Shown: positions 1-9,132, counted from the first letter of the stretch. The stretch: DNA of 36,797 bases from Clostridia bacterium (GCA_017939755.1 JAGBAJ010000024.1:1-36797); one strand, 5' to 3'. Notes: generated from the letters alone by a model not told the origin. Numbers and translations: made by a program.

Positions 1-1901
1 CAAATGTTGTATCATCGAGAGTTTATGCTGCCCAATCGATAGAGGGGTATTCTTCTAGCAAAATAAGTAGATATCCAGGATATCAAGCCTTAATAGATAA
101 GCTAAAATCTAAATATCCAAGCTGGAATTTTAAAATGTTATATACTGGTTTAGATTGGAATCAAGTCATAAAAAATGAAACAACAGCATCACATGGAAGA
201 AACTTAGTGTACTCAGATAAATCTGGTGCATGGGTATGCTCTACATGTGGAAATAAATCATATGACACAGGAAAATGGAGATGTGCATCAGAGGTTGCCG
301 TCTCATACTATATGGATCCACGTAATTGGATAAATGAAGATTACATATTTCAATTTGAAGATTTATCATACGATGCAAATACGCAAACGCTGAATGGTGT
401 ACAGAAAATATTATCTTCTGCTGCGTGGGCAAATGGATCTTCAATCAAATATACAAGAACAGATGGAACGCAAGGTACAATAAATAAATCTTATGCACAA
501 GTTGTTATGGATGCATCAAAAGAAGCGGGAATAAGTCCATATCACTTAGCATCTAGAATTGTTTTAGAGCAGGGAAAAAATAGTACACCTGGATCGACTG
601 CTAGAGGTACATATACAGGGTATCAAGGATATTACAATTTCTGCAATGTAAATGCTTCTGGAAATACAACAGCTACTGTAATTTCAAATGCTTTAACATA
701 TGCAAAAAATAATGGATGGACAGATCCAGAAGCCTCAATTAAAGGTGGAGCTAAATTTATAGCCAAAAGTTATATAGCAGTAGGACAATCTACATTATAT
801 TTGCAGAAGTATGATGTTGATAATAGCGATGGAAAATTGTATTATCACCAATATATGGCAAATGTTTCAGCTGCCGCAACCGAATGTGTTTCTGTAAAAA
901 ATTCATATTCAAGTTTAGGAATGCTAAATAATAGCTATACATTTTTAATTCCTGTATATGAGAATATGCCAAATGAGGTATGTGCTTCACCAGATAGTAC
1001 AAGCATTGTTACACAAAATGTGAAAATAACAGGATCAAATGTTCAAGTTAGAAATTCGCCATCTCTAATTGGTACGGTTGTAGATAAATTGAATGTTGGA
1101 GATATGGTATTAAGAATAGAATGTGCCGCCAGTCAAAAAGATGGTTATTATTGGGATAAAATAGTCTTAAAATCAGGAGCAAAAGCATATATTGCTAGAA
1201 ACTATATTTCTCAAGTTGGAGATGTAACAAATTGTAATGTTTCGGGAGTTGCAAATACTAGCGTTAATCTAAGAAATGGACCAGGAACAACTGGAACAAC
1301 TATTGTAACAACTCTAATTTCTGGACAAGCGGTAACAATAATAGAGAAGGATGTATATAATAATTTAAATGGGTATAATTGGGTACGTGTAAAACTTTCA
1401 AATGGAACTCAGGGATATATAGCTAGTCAGTACATAACTGAAGTTAGTGGAGGCAATACTAATCCAAACTATAAAATTGCAACTATAGTATGCGAAGATG
1501 GCTCATCTGTAAGGATAAGATCAGGAGCTACGACTCAAGGATCAATTGTTACAACGCTAAAAAAAGGTGCGACAGTAACTATAATGCAAGAGAATGCTGC
1601 GCAAGCTAATGGCTACACATGGGATAAAATTGTAACAAGCGATGGATTAGAGGGATATGTTGCGAATAAATACTTGAATAAAGGAAACAATGCACATACA
1701 CAAGCACCAGAAGTAGGAAAAATTAGTGGTGATGTAAATGGTAGTGATAAGCTGGATGCAGGTGATTATGTTTTAATAAAGAATCATATAATGGAAGTTA
1801 AGATATTGACAGATGCACAAAAAAGGTTAGCAGACTATAATGGTGATGGAAAAGTAAATGCATCAGATTATATATTGATAAAAAATAAACTAATGGAATA
1901 G
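1..1901 (+). CDS. Secreted beta-N-acetylglucosaminidase with three SH3b domains and a C-terminal dockerin (5' partial)
   Basis: The reading frame is open from position 3, so the true start and signal peptide lie upstream of the window; 632 residues are visible. A glucosaminidase-type domain covers about nt 450-880, with a likely catalytic Glu in an RIVLEQG motif and the GYQGYYNF signature common in clostridial GH73-like enzymes. Three bacterial SH3 domains follow (about nt 1015-1215, 1230-1440 and 1470-1680), which usually bind peptidoglycan. The last 55 residues (nt 1720-1900) hold two Ca-binding loops, DVNGSDKLDAGD and DYNGDGKVNASD, each followed by a YxLIKN helix: a type I dockerin. It should hydrolyse peptidoglycan glycan strands outside the cell, and the dockerin implies docking to a cohesin partner not seen here. 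The stop is 9 nt before the next gene, so the two are probably cotranscribed. Domain identities are from motif recognition. Confidence 0.88.
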   Translation, partial: NVVSSRVYAAQSIEGYSSSKISRYPGYQALIDKLKSKYPSWNFKMLYTGLDWNQVIKNETTASHGRNLVYSDKSGAWVCSTCGNKSYDTGKWRCASEVAVSYYMDPRNWINEDYIFQFEDLSYDANTQTLNGVQKILSSAAWANGSSIKYTRTDGTQGTINKSYAQVVMDASKEAGISPYHLASRIVLEQGKNSTPGSTARGTYTGYQGYYNFCNVNASGNTTATVISNALTYAKNNGWTDPEASIKGGAKFIAKSYIAVGQSTLYLQKYDVDNSDGKLYYHQYMANVSAAATECVSVKNSYSSLGMLNNSYTFLIPVYENMPNEVCASPDSTSIVTQNVKITGSNVQVRNSPSLIGTVVDKLNVGDMVLRIECAASQKDGYYWDKIVLKSGAKAYIARNYISQVGDVTNCNVSGVANTSVNLRNGPGTTGTTIVTTLISGQAVTIIEKDVYNNLNGYNWVRVKLSNGTQGYIASQYITEVSGGNTNPNYKIATIVCEDGSSVRIRSGATTQGSIVTTLKKGATVTIMQENAAQANGYTWDKIVTSDGLEGYVANKYLNKGNNAHTQAPEVGKISGDVNGSDKLDAGDYVLIKNHIMEVKILTDAQKRLADYNGDGKVNASDYILIKNKLME

Positions 1902-1910
1902 GAGGAATTT

Positions 1911-3914
1911 ATGAGAAGGTCGCATAGAATAATACGAAGTCTATTATTAATAATAGCAATTGCATTTCTTGAACTATCTGTTAATAAAGTATTTGCAGTA
2001 GATTTATCAATAAGTGCAAATAAGTCAACAATAGGAAAAGGAGAAACATCAACAATAACTATTTCTTCCCAATATACAGGAAGAGTCAATTTAACAGTTA
2101 GTGGTGGGACAATAAGTAGTTCAAAATTATGGTTAGAAAATGGGTCTGGGACAATAACCGTTACTGCAAATTCTGATAATGGAGTAAAGGTCACCGCAAC
2201 ACCAGTGGAAATGTCTGATAGCTCTGGAAAGACAGTTAATGTAGGTGCAAAATCCGTTTCAATAGCTAAAAAGTCAAAGAATAACAATAATAATAACAAT
2301 CAAGATCAACCAAAAGAAAAAGAGCCAACATTTAAATCAGCAAATGAAAAAATGTATGCAACAGGTAATATAAATGTTCGTAAAAGCTATAGTGCAGATA
2401 GTGATAAACTAGGATCTTTACAAACTGGAGATGAGGTGACTCGTACAGGAGTTGGTGATAACGGTTGGAGCAAAGTTACCTTTAATGGCGGAGTTGGATA
2501 TATAAAATCTAGCTTATTAACAACAGAACAACCAAAAAAGTCAGAAGACAAATCATTAAAATCATTATCTGTTGAAGGGTTTGAAATAACCCCTGCTTTC
2601 AATCCAGAAGTAACAGAATACTCTATTATTGTAGGAAAAGACATTGAAAAAGTGGAAGTCAAAGCAGAAGCTAATGACGAAAAGTCTAAGGTGGAAATAG
2701 CAAATGTGGAGAAAATTGAAGATGGAGACAATTTAATTAAAATTGTTGTAACAGCAGAAGATGGCACAGCTAGGACATATTCAATAAATGCAAAGAAACA
2801 GGAAGAAAAGGTGGTTGGATTAGCATCGTTAAAGATTCAAGGATATACAATTGAGCCAAAATTCACAACAGATGTTTATGAATATAAATTAACTATCTTA
2901 GATCCTAAAGTTACAAACTTAGAAGTAATTACAAATGCAAATGCTGAAAACGCAAAAATTGAAGTAACTGGAAATACAAATATAAAACCAGGAGAAAATA
3001 TTATATCGATTAAAGTTACATCAGAGGATGGAAAAGATACAGCAACATACAAAATTGTAGTTAATAAAACCGCTGTGGTTGCTGGAACAACTGGCCAGAA
3101 TAATATGATTTTATATGGTGGAATTGGTATTATTGCTTTATTGGTTATAGCAATAATTGTTGTAGTTGTTATAGCTAAGAGAAAATCCAAATATGAAGAA
3201 GAAGAGTTTGAAGAAGATTATGAAGATTTATATGGTTATTCAACAAAGAGCGAACCTTCTACTGTTAGAGAAAGTAACTTTAATAGCGAAGCACAAAATA
3301 ATAAAGAAAATATAGAAGAAGGGCTATTTGGAAAATTACCTGACCAAAACATAAAGAATGATACACATAATAGAACTATGTCAGATTCTGATTTTAATTA
3401 TAATCCATATACAAGTGAAAATTTATATGAAGCAATAAATAATAACAAAGAGGAAAGTGTTATTGGTAAATATAATGTATCGTCAAACGAAAGTAATGAT
3501 TATCCCGGAAAAAAATTTAATTATGGTGAAACAAGTTTGGGATATAGCTTTGATAATATAGATAAAAATAAACAATATAATCCATATAAAGATGTTACAA
3601 CTGATAATGTGTTTGGTGTAACAAACAATATAAATGATAATATATTTGGAACAACAAAGACAACAGGTATAGATAACGATAATGCAATAGATTATAATCA
3701 GCATAAAAAAGTAGATAATTATTCAAACAATAATGGAGACTATTTCTCAGGAACGTCAAATTTTAATAATTATTATTCTAACAATACAAATAATGTTGAT
3801 AGCAACAATAATTTCTATTCAAACGATGATACATCTTTGTCAAACAAAAGCGATGATTGGAATTATGATGATGAACGTAAGCCAAGAAGATCAAGGGGAA
3901 AACATTCAAAATAA
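1911..3914 (+). CDS. Membrane-anchored surface protein with SH3 and cadherin-like domains and an Asn-rich cytoplasmic tail
   Basis: 667 residues; AGGAGG sits just before the ATG. The N-terminus is a signal peptide (basic MRRSHRIIR, then a hydrophobic stretch ending at FA near residue 29). An Ig-like beta region follows (30-120), then a poly-Asn linker, an SH3b domain (about 145-206) and two repeats typical of cadherin-like beta-sandwich domains (about 213-294 and 302-386, each with LxSLxxxGxxxxPxFxxxxxxY spacing). A single transmembrane helix (about 399-421) is followed by KRKSKYEEEE and a roughly 240-residue tail rich in Asn, Asp, Tyr and Ser. The topology therefore puts the folded domains outside and a long disordered tail in the cytoplasm, ending in a basic RKPRRSRGKHSK. 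It could link the wall to a cytoplasmic partner, but the role is unknown. It follows the glucosaminidase gene by 9 nt. Confidence 0.85.
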   Translation: MRRSHRIIRSLLLIIAIAFLELSVNKVFAVDLSISANKSTIGKGETSTITISSQYTGRVNLTVSGGTISSSKLWLENGSGTITVTANSDNGVKVTATPVEMSDSSGKTVNVGAKSVSIAKKSKNNNNNNNQDQPKEKEPTFKSANEKMYATGNINVRKSYSADSDKLGSLQTGDEVTRTGVGDNGWSKVTFNGGVGYIKSSLLTTEQPKKSEDKSLKSLSVEGFEITPAFNPEVTEYSIIVGKDIEKVEVKAEANDEKSKVEIANVEKIEDGDNLIKIVVTAEDGTARTYSINAKKQEEKVVGLASLKIQGYTIEPKFTTDVYEYKLTILDPKVTNLEVITNANAENAKIEVTGNTNIKPGENIISIKVTSEDGKDTATYKIVVNKTAVVAGTTGQNNMILYGGIGIIALLVIAIIVVVVIAKRKSKYEEEEFEEDYEDLYGYSTKSEPSTVRESNFNSEAQNNKENIEEGLFGKLPDQNIKNDTHNRTMSDSDFNYNPYTSENLYEAINNNKEESVIGKYNVSSNESNDYPGKKFNYGETSLGYSFDNIDKNKQYNPYKDVTTDNVFGVTNNINDNIFGTTKTTGIDNDNAIDYNQHKKVDNYSNNNGDYFSGTSNFNNYYSNNTNNVDSNNNFYSNDDTSLSNKSDDWNYDDERKPRRSRGKHSK

Positions 3915-3942
3915 AAATAGTATTTAGTCATCTACTATTGTA

Positions 3943-3978
3943 TATACCTTACTATTTATGATAAAATAGTAAGGTGTA
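3943..3978 (+). other. 15-bp hairpin immediately 5' of the tRNA
   Basis: Arms 3943-3957 and 3964-3978 pair over 15 bp with one G-U, loop ATGATA. No T-run follows; the tRNA begins 3 nt later. It could be a weak terminator of the upstream gene, a processing structure, or just overlap a promoter (TTGTAT 3938-3943, 18 nt, TAAAAT 3962-3967). Confidence 0.5.
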
Positions 3979-3981
3979 CAT

Positions 3982-4057
3982 GCCATTGTAGCTCAGTTGG
4001 TAGAGCAACAGATTCGTAACCTGTAGGTCGGGAGTTCGATTCTCCCCAGTGGCTCCA
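3982..4057 (+). tRNA. tRNA-Thr (anticodon CGT)
   Basis: A full cloverleaf of 76 nt including an encoded CCA. The acceptor stem GCCATTG pairs with CAGTGGC (one G-U). The D arm is GCTC/GAGC, the anticodon loop TTCGTAA gives anticodon CGT reading ACG, and the T arm is GGGAG-TTCGATT-CTCCC. The anticodon stem has an A-C mismatch next to the loop (ACAGA against CCTGT). The overall sequence resembles Firmicute threonine tRNAs. The 3' end is only 30 nt before the ftsY start, with the ftsY ribosome binding site in between. Confidence 0.93.
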
Positions 4058-4087
4058 CAACATTATACAAAAGGATGGAGAATATTA

Positions 4088-4993
4088 ATGGGATTTTTCG
4101 ATAAACTAAAACAAGGATTATCAAAGACTAAGGAGTCTTTTAACGAGAAAGTTAATAATGTATTTAAAAATTTTAGAAAAGTCGATGAAGATTTATTAGA
4201 GGAGCTAGAGGAAGCTCTTATTATGTCAGATGTTGGAATGGAGACATCTATTAAGATTATAGATAATTTAAGAGATAAAATAAAAAGGGATAAGATATCA
4301 GATGTTGAATTAGTAAAGCAAGCACTAAGAGCACAAATGCAGGAAATACTGGACTCTGTTGATGCAGATTTAAAATTAGAAACGACACCATCTGTTATTT
4401 TGGTTGTAGGTGTTAATGGTGTTGGTAAAACTACATCAATTGGAAAAATAGCAAACAATCTAAGAAAAGATGGAAAAAAAGTAGTAATTGCTGCTGCAGA
4501 TACATTTAGAGCTGCTGCTGTGGAGCAACTAGAAATATGGGCACAAAGAGCTAATTGCAAGATAATTAAAGGAAAGGAAAATTCAGATCCTGCATCAGTA
4601 GTGTTTGAAGCTATAAAAACTGCAAAAAGTGAGGGTGCAGATGTACTAATTGTAGATACAGCGGGAAGATTACACAATAAAAAATATTTAATGGATGAAT
4701 TGATAAAAATTAATAAAGTTATAGATAAAGAGCTTTCAAATGCTTCAAAGGAGACTCTTATGGTTTTAGATGCAACAACAGGTCAAAATGCAATATTGCA
4801 GGTGAAGGCCTTTAAAGAAGCTGTTAACATTAATGGGCTAATATTAACAAAATTAGATGGTACATCAAAAGGTGGAGCTGTTTTTGGAATTGTATCTGAA
4901 AATAGTATGCCAATAAAATTTATTGGTGTTGGAGAGCAAATAGACGATATGCAAAAATTTAACTCAGCAGATTTTGTAAATAGTATAATATAA
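4088..4993 (+). CDS. ftsY: Signal recognition particle receptor GTPase FtsY
   Basis: 301 residues. FtsY is the membrane-associated receptor that docks the SRP-ribosome complex at the Sec translocon, using GTP. An N domain (residues 1-95, opening MGFFDKLKQGL, a likely amphipathic membrane-targeting start) precedes the NG GTPase domain: P-loop GVNGVGKTT at 108-116, the DTFRAAA motif, DTAGR, the TKLDGTSKGGA specificity motif, and a closing GVGEQIDDMQ. There is no acidic A domain, as is usual in Firmicutes. The ATG at 4088 is preceded by AAGGATGGAG; an in-frame GTG at 4049 overlaps the tRNA and is rejected. ffh is not in the window; the gene follows tRNA-Thr so closely that cotranscription is likely. 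Confidence 0.97.
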   Translation: MGFFDKLKQGLSKTKESFNEKVNNVFKNFRKVDEDLLEELEEALIMSDVGMETSIKIIDNLRDKIKRDKISDVELVKQALRAQMQEILDSVDADLKLETTPSVILVVGVNGVGKTTSIGKIANNLRKDGKKVVIAAADTFRAAAVEQLEIWAQRANCKIIKGKENSDPASVVFEAIKTAKSEGADVLIVDTAGRLHNKKYLMDELIKINKVIDKELSNASKETLMVLDATTGQNAILQVKAFKEAVNINGLILTKLDGTSKGGAVFGIVSENSMPIKFIGVGEQIDDMQKFNSADFVNSII

Positions 4994-5012
4994 CAAATAG
5001 AAGGTGAGTGTA

Positions 5013-7874
5013 TTGGATAAAGAAAACGGAAATGATGTGAATTTGGAAATGCTAGAAAATGAAAAAAAGACAAATGAAGAGAACTGCAAAAAAAACGAAA
5101 ATATAGGACAAAGATATAAGAAAGATAGACGACGTAAGAGGAGAATTGTTGTTTCAACATTCATTGTTATATTTATTATAGTTGCATATATTATGTACAA
5201 GGGTAGATATTTAGAAGTACTTGAAATTGGAGATAAATATGTAAGTGCTTTCAAGTCGAATATAAAATACAATGTGGCAACAATAGGTGTAGCCTTTTTA
5301 TGGGTTTATGTGCTTATGTATATAACAAATATACGAATAAAAAATGGTTTAAAGATATTTTTTCAAGAAGAAAAGAAAGATATGCCAAAATTTCCAAATA
5401 AATCAATTTCTTTTATCGCAGCAGCACTTACAAGTGTGGTAACATCTAAAATATTTTTGCAAAAGGTAATATTATTTTTTAATAGTACATCTTTTGGTAA
5501 GACAGACCAAATATATGGTCACGATATTGGGTATTATTTATTTGTACAGCCATTTATAAAATCAATATTAATATATATGATTGTAACCTTTGCACTTGTG
5601 ACATTGTATGCTGCAATATATTACATCATATTGATTAATACACAATTTTTGGCAGGAGTTAATTCAGACACATTAAAAAACTCCATTATAAAACGTCAAC
5701 TATTAAATAATGTTAAGTTTTTTATTATTCTAATTGCTATGTTAACATGTGTAAATGCAGAAAATTTGTCATCTCAAACATTCTTAACAGTAGGTGATTC
5801 TGGAAACAACTATGCTCTTGTAGGAGCTGGTACTACAGATATTACTATAAAGGTATGGGGATATAGAATTTTATCAGTATTAATGGTATTGGCAATATTC
5901 ATTGCAATTCCAGCGTATTATAAACAAAAAAATAGAAGACTTTTTATTTGGATTGCTTCGGTTCCTGTATATCTAGTTCTAATGATTTTAGTACTTATTG
6001 GTTATGATAAATTGCTTGTTAATTCAAATGTATACGAAAAAGAAAAGAGGTTTATCTCATACAACATAGAAAATACAAGGGATGCATATAGTATAAACAT
6101 CGAAGAAGTTGATGTTAATGATGGAGGAACCATAACTAATCAAGAAATGCTTGACAACGAAATTGTTATAAAAAACATTAATACAAATAATAATGAACGA
6201 GTCTTAGCGATGTTAAATAATAAATTAACAAACAAAGGTAGATATAAATATACTTCGACGGCAGTTGGATTATATAATATTAATGGAAAAGATACATTGG
6301 TATATATGACACCAAGAGAAATTACATCATCAGATAATTCTTATACAAACTCAACATATGAGACTACACATGGTTATGGTGTAGTAATTACTTCTGCATC
6401 AGATACAGATTTAAGTGGTGATCTTATAAATTATCAAAAGGATTTTTCTACAGACAAAAATGTTGTTAACATTACAAACCCAAGAATATATTTTGGGTTA
6501 GAAACAAATAAAACAATTGTCACGAATAGTAAAATAAAAAATGAATTCGACTATCCTGTTGATGGAGCCGATGATATGATAAATTCATATGATGGTAAGG
6601 CAGGATTAAACTTGAATGGATTTGATAAAATGGTATTAGCTTTATCAAAAGGAGATTTCAATTTGGCGTTTACTAGAAACTTAAATGAAAATAGTAAGAT
6701 ACTAACAAATAGAAATGTAATTTCAAGAGCAAAAAAGATAATGCCATATTTAATATATGATGATTCGCCATATTTAGTAGCAACAGAGAATGGAAATCTA
6801 ATATGGGTAATTGATGCATATACTACATCAAACTATTATCCATATTCTCAGAAAACAAATATAAATGGACAAGAAATAAATTATATAAAAAATTCAGTTA
6901 AGGTATTAGTTGATGCATATGATGGTGATATTAAATTTTATATAACAGATAGAACAGATTTAATTGTTATGGCATATCAAAAGGCATTCCCTGATGTATT
7001 TATGGATATAGAAGAGCAAATTCCAGAGGAGATAAGCAGTTGCTTTAATTATCCAAAGTATTTATATAAGGTGCAAGCAGACATTTTAAAAAGGTATCAT
7101 AATACAGAAACAGATGTTATTTATAGAGCAAATGATATATGGGATATCGCAAAGTATGGATCAGGGATTAGCTCAACTACTGATGAGGCGGTCCAGGTAG
7201 AGCCATATTATACGATTGTTAAGACATCAGAGAATAAACAGAGTAGATTAGGATTAATTATTCCATATACATTGTATGGAAAGCAGAGTCTTGCAGCGTA
7301 TGCAGTGGGTTCATATGATGGAGGAACACCAAATCTTAAAGTATATAGATATAATTCGGATAATTCTATGATAGGTCCGATTCAGTTAGATACACAGATT
7401 AGTCAAAATGAAGAAATATCAAAGGAAATCTCTAATTTGGATGTTTCAGGTACGAAAATTACCAAGGGAATTGTTTTAGTTCCTGTAAATAATAAAATGA
7501 TATACGTTGAATCTATATACCAGGAATATTTAAATGAAAATAATTCATTACCGAAACTTAAAAAGGTAATCGTTGCATCTGGTAACAAAATCGCAATTGG
7601 GGATAATGTAGAAAATGCACTAAATAATCTATTATCACAAGGATATGATATAGAGGTTAGAAACCAAGAGAATAAAGATGATTTAATAAAATCAATTATT
7701 AAGGCAAATAAGAACTTAAAGGAGTCTACTGCAAATTCTGATTACGAAATAATAGGAAAAGATATTAATAGGTTACAAAGCTTAATTGATCAGCTTGAAA
7801 AATTAGAAGAGGCAGAGCAAAGAAATAAACAACATACCAATATACCAGATGAATCAGCTTTAAATGCCGCATAA
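5013..7874 (+). CDS. UPF0182 family (COG1615) integral membrane protein
   Basis: 953 residues from the TTG at 5013. After a charged N-terminus the first third contains about seven membrane helices (the first near residues 45-62), and the rest is a large, mostly soluble, probably extracytoplasmic domain ending in a helical region. Motifs such as GHDIGYYLFVQPF and the long region with YKVQADILKRYHNTE match the UPF0182 family, whose function is not established. TTG 5013 is preceded by AAGGTG at proper spacing; the GTG at 5004 lies inside that binding site and lacks its own. It begins 19 nt after the ftsY stop and may share its transcript. A hairpin follows at 7897. Confidence 0.88.
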   Translation: MDKENGNDVNLEMLENEKKTNEENCKKNENIGQRYKKDRRRKRRIVVSTFIVIFIIVAYIMYKGRYLEVLEIGDKYVSAFKSNIKYNVATIGVAFLWVYVLMYITNIRIKNGLKIFFQEEKKDMPKFPNKSISFIAAALTSVVTSKIFLQKVILFFNSTSFGKTDQIYGHDIGYYLFVQPFIKSILIYMIVTFALVTLYAAIYYIILINTQFLAGVNSDTLKNSIIKRQLLNNVKFFIILIAMLTCVNAENLSSQTFLTVGDSGNNYALVGAGTTDITIKVWGYRILSVLMVLAIFIAIPAYYKQKNRRLFIWIASVPVYLVLMILVLIGYDKLLVNSNVYEKEKRFISYNIENTRDAYSINIEEVDVNDGGTITNQEMLDNEIVIKNINTNNNERVLAMLNNKLTNKGRYKYTSTAVGLYNINGKDTLVYMTPREITSSDNSYTNSTYETTHGYGVVITSASDTDLSGDLINYQKDFSTDKNVVNITNPRIYFGLETNKTIVTNSKIKNEFDYPVDGADDMINSYDGKAGLNLNGFDKMVLALSKGDFNLAFTRNLNENSKILTNRNVISRAKKIMPYLIYDDSPYLVATENGNLIWVIDAYTTSNYYPYSQKTNINGQEINYIKNSVKVLVDAYDGDIKFYITDRTDLIVMAYQKAFPDVFMDIEEQIPEEISSCFNYPKYLYKVQADILKRYHNTETDVIYRANDIWDIAKYGSGISSTTDEAVQVEPYYTIVKTSENKQSRLGLIIPYTLYGKQSLAAYAVGSYDGGTPNLKVYRYNSDNSMIGPIQLDTQISQNEEISKEISNLDVSGTKITKGIVLVPVNNKMIYVESIYQEYLNENNSLPKLKKVIVASGNKIAIGDNVENALNNLLSQGYDIEVRNQENKDDLIKSIIKANKNLKESTANSDYEIIGKDINRLQSLIDQLEKLEEAEQRNKQHTNIPDESALNAA

Positions 7875-7896
7875 TTGAATAAAATAGTGTAAATAG

Positions 7897-7921
7897 AACC
7901 ATCCTATAATGGGTGGTTTTA
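7897..7921 (+). terminator. 8-bp hairpin that overlaps the ribosome binding site of the next gene
   Basis: AACCATCC (7897-7904) pairs with GGGTGGTT (7911-7918), loop TATAAT, followed by a short T-rich stretch. It can act as a weak terminator of the UPF0182 gene. The 3' arm also holds the only plausible ribosome binding site (GGGTGG) for the following gene. Confidence 0.5.
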
Positions 7922-8212
7922 TTGTATAATAAAAATTGGTATGAGAAAATTTTAATAAAAAAAATAGAAAAATTAAACCGAAGTATGGAGCAAAATAATA
8001 TTCAAAATGTTATTGCTACTATGGGTAGTCCTAAAAAGATGCTTCTTAGAAATTTCTTTTCGGGTATTGTTCGAGGTGTAGGAATAAGTATTGGTTTTTC
8101 TTTATTCTCTGCTATTGTTATATATTTATTGCGAAGAATTATTATGCTTAATATACCTGTTATTAGCGAATATATTGGAGATATAATAGACATAGTTGAG
8201 AAAAATAAGTAA
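7922..8212 (+). CDS. Small membrane protein, DUF5665-like
   Basis: 96 residues from TTG 7922 (GTG 7913 and ATG 7985 are alternatives). A basic helical N-terminus leads into the segment MLLRNFFSGIVRGVGISIGF and a hydrophobic stretch (about residues 55-80), then NIPVISEYIGDIIDIVE. The pattern 'LRNFxxGxxRGxGxxxGFxLxxxxxxYxL' followed by 'PVIxxxI' is the one I associate with DUF5665, a family of unknown function in Firmicutes. One or two membrane helices are likely. The start is uncertain because the region before it is a hairpin rather than a clean ribosome binding site. Confidence 0.7.
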   Translation: MYNKNWYEKILIKKIEKLNRSMEQNNIQNVIATMGSPKKMLLRNFFSGIVRGVGISIGFSLFSAIVIYLLRRIIMLNIPVISEYIGDIIDIVEKNK

Positions 8213-8275
8213 GGCTTGAAAAAAAATTTCTTGTATGGTAATCTTGTATTGTAATATTTGAGAGGAGAGGTATGT

Positions 8276-8860
8276 ATGACAAAAAAAATATTTAAATTTA
8301 TACTAATTATTGCAGTTATAATATTAAGTACATTTACATTATCAGGATGTCAAAAAAATGAAAAAAAGGAAGAGCCTGAGCAAATTAGTAGAGAAACATA
8401 TGTAGAACCATTACAAAATTATTTAGAGGGATTAAAAACAAAGAATCTAGAGCTAGTATTAAAAGCTTATCCAGAATTTATGCATATGGATCAAAAACTT
8501 CAATTAACAGATATTGAAGCTGTGTATGCAAGATACGAGTCATTATATGGTTCAAATATAGTTTTTGATTATAACATTGGTGAACCAACAATTGTTGAGG
8601 AAAATGACTATGGGACATTGGCTTCAAGAATAAAAGAGGCATATCCAGATGCAGGCGATATTAGTATTGATAAGGCATTTATTTTAGAGGTTGAACTAAC
8701 AATAAGCGGTGATGGTGTTAAAAATGCTAACAATGAAGAAAAGCAAGAGGAAAGTAATGAAGGGAATTCATCAGAGAATGGTGAATCACAAAAAACAAAA
8801 ACAACGGATCACCAAGATTTTTATGTATATAGATTCAATGGCAATTGGTATATATTTTAA
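8276..8860 (+). CDS. Lipoprotein of unknown function
   Basis: 194 residues. The ATG at 8276 follows the strong site AGAGGAGAGG. A lipoprotein signal peptide is clear: MTKKIFKF, a hydrophobic core, then the lipobox LSGC (Cys near residue 25). The mature part is acidic, with a helical segment YVEPLQNYLEGLKTKN resembling the small DUF4878/NTF2-like fold of other Firmicute lipoproteins, then a low-complexity Asn/Glu/Ser insert (about residues 148-177) and a final YVYRFNGNWYIF strand. I do not recognise a specific function. It is likely anchored to the outer face of the membrane. A terminator hairpin follows. Confidence 0.8.
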   Translation: MTKKIFKFILIIAVIILSTFTLSGCQKNEKKEEPEQISRETYVEPLQNYLEGLKTKNLELVLKAYPEFMHMDQKLQLTDIEAVYARYESLYGSNIVFDYNIGEPTIVEENDYGTLASRIKEAYPDAGDISIDKAFILEVELTISGDGVKNANNEEKQEESNEGNSSENGESQKTKTTDHQDFYVYRFNGNWYIF

Positions 8861-8864
8861 AGAT

Positions 8865-8912
8865 AAAAAGCTTTTTATATCTATCTTATGAGGTAAATAT
8901 AAAGAGCTTTTT
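8865..8912 (+). terminator. Rho-independent terminator after the lipoprotein gene
   Basis: A 16-bp stem (8865-8880 with 8897-8912, one G-U), a 16-nt loop, and a T-rich 3' arm starting 5 nt after the stop codon. It isolates sigH from upstream transcription. Confidence 0.75.
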
Positions 8913-9056
8913 ATATAAAATGGAGAAGTTCTACTTTCCTATTATATAAAAAATAAACATTTTACTATTATACGGAGATTGTTTACAGAATAAGTAGAAA
9001 AAATATAAGGACCGTGTAAATACCGAAAAAACAGGGAAAAATTTCATTTAAAGTTC

Positions 9057-9086
9057 TTGACATTAAATAAATAAGATGATTATAAT
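9057..9086 (+). promoter_or_regulatory. Sigma-A-type promoter of sigH
   Basis: TTGACA (9057-9062), 18-nt spacer, TATAAT (9081-9086). Transcription should begin near 9093, which rules out the upstream ATG at 9076 and supports the start at 9133. Confidence 0.85.
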
Positions 9087-9132
9087 AAAGCAAGAAAATG
9101 CAAACGGAAAGACTTCAGGAGGAACTAAACAT

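Noticed and set aside
2876..3190. Open frames on the - strand, here and opposite most genes
   Set aside because: They are antisense shadows in AT-rich DNA, without ribosome binding sites or domain-like sequence.
3733..3927. 64-codon + frame overlapping the Asn-rich tail
   Set aside because: It is a frame-shifted reading of low-complexity coding DNA.
8709..8891. Second + frame inside the lipoprotein gene
   Set aside because: It overlaps a convincing lipoprotein frame and has no ribosome binding site.
9076..9132. N-terminal extension of SigH from ATG 9076
   Set aside because: The codon overlaps the spacer and -10 of the consensus promoter, upstream of the expected transcription start; the ATG 9133 has a proper ribosome binding site.
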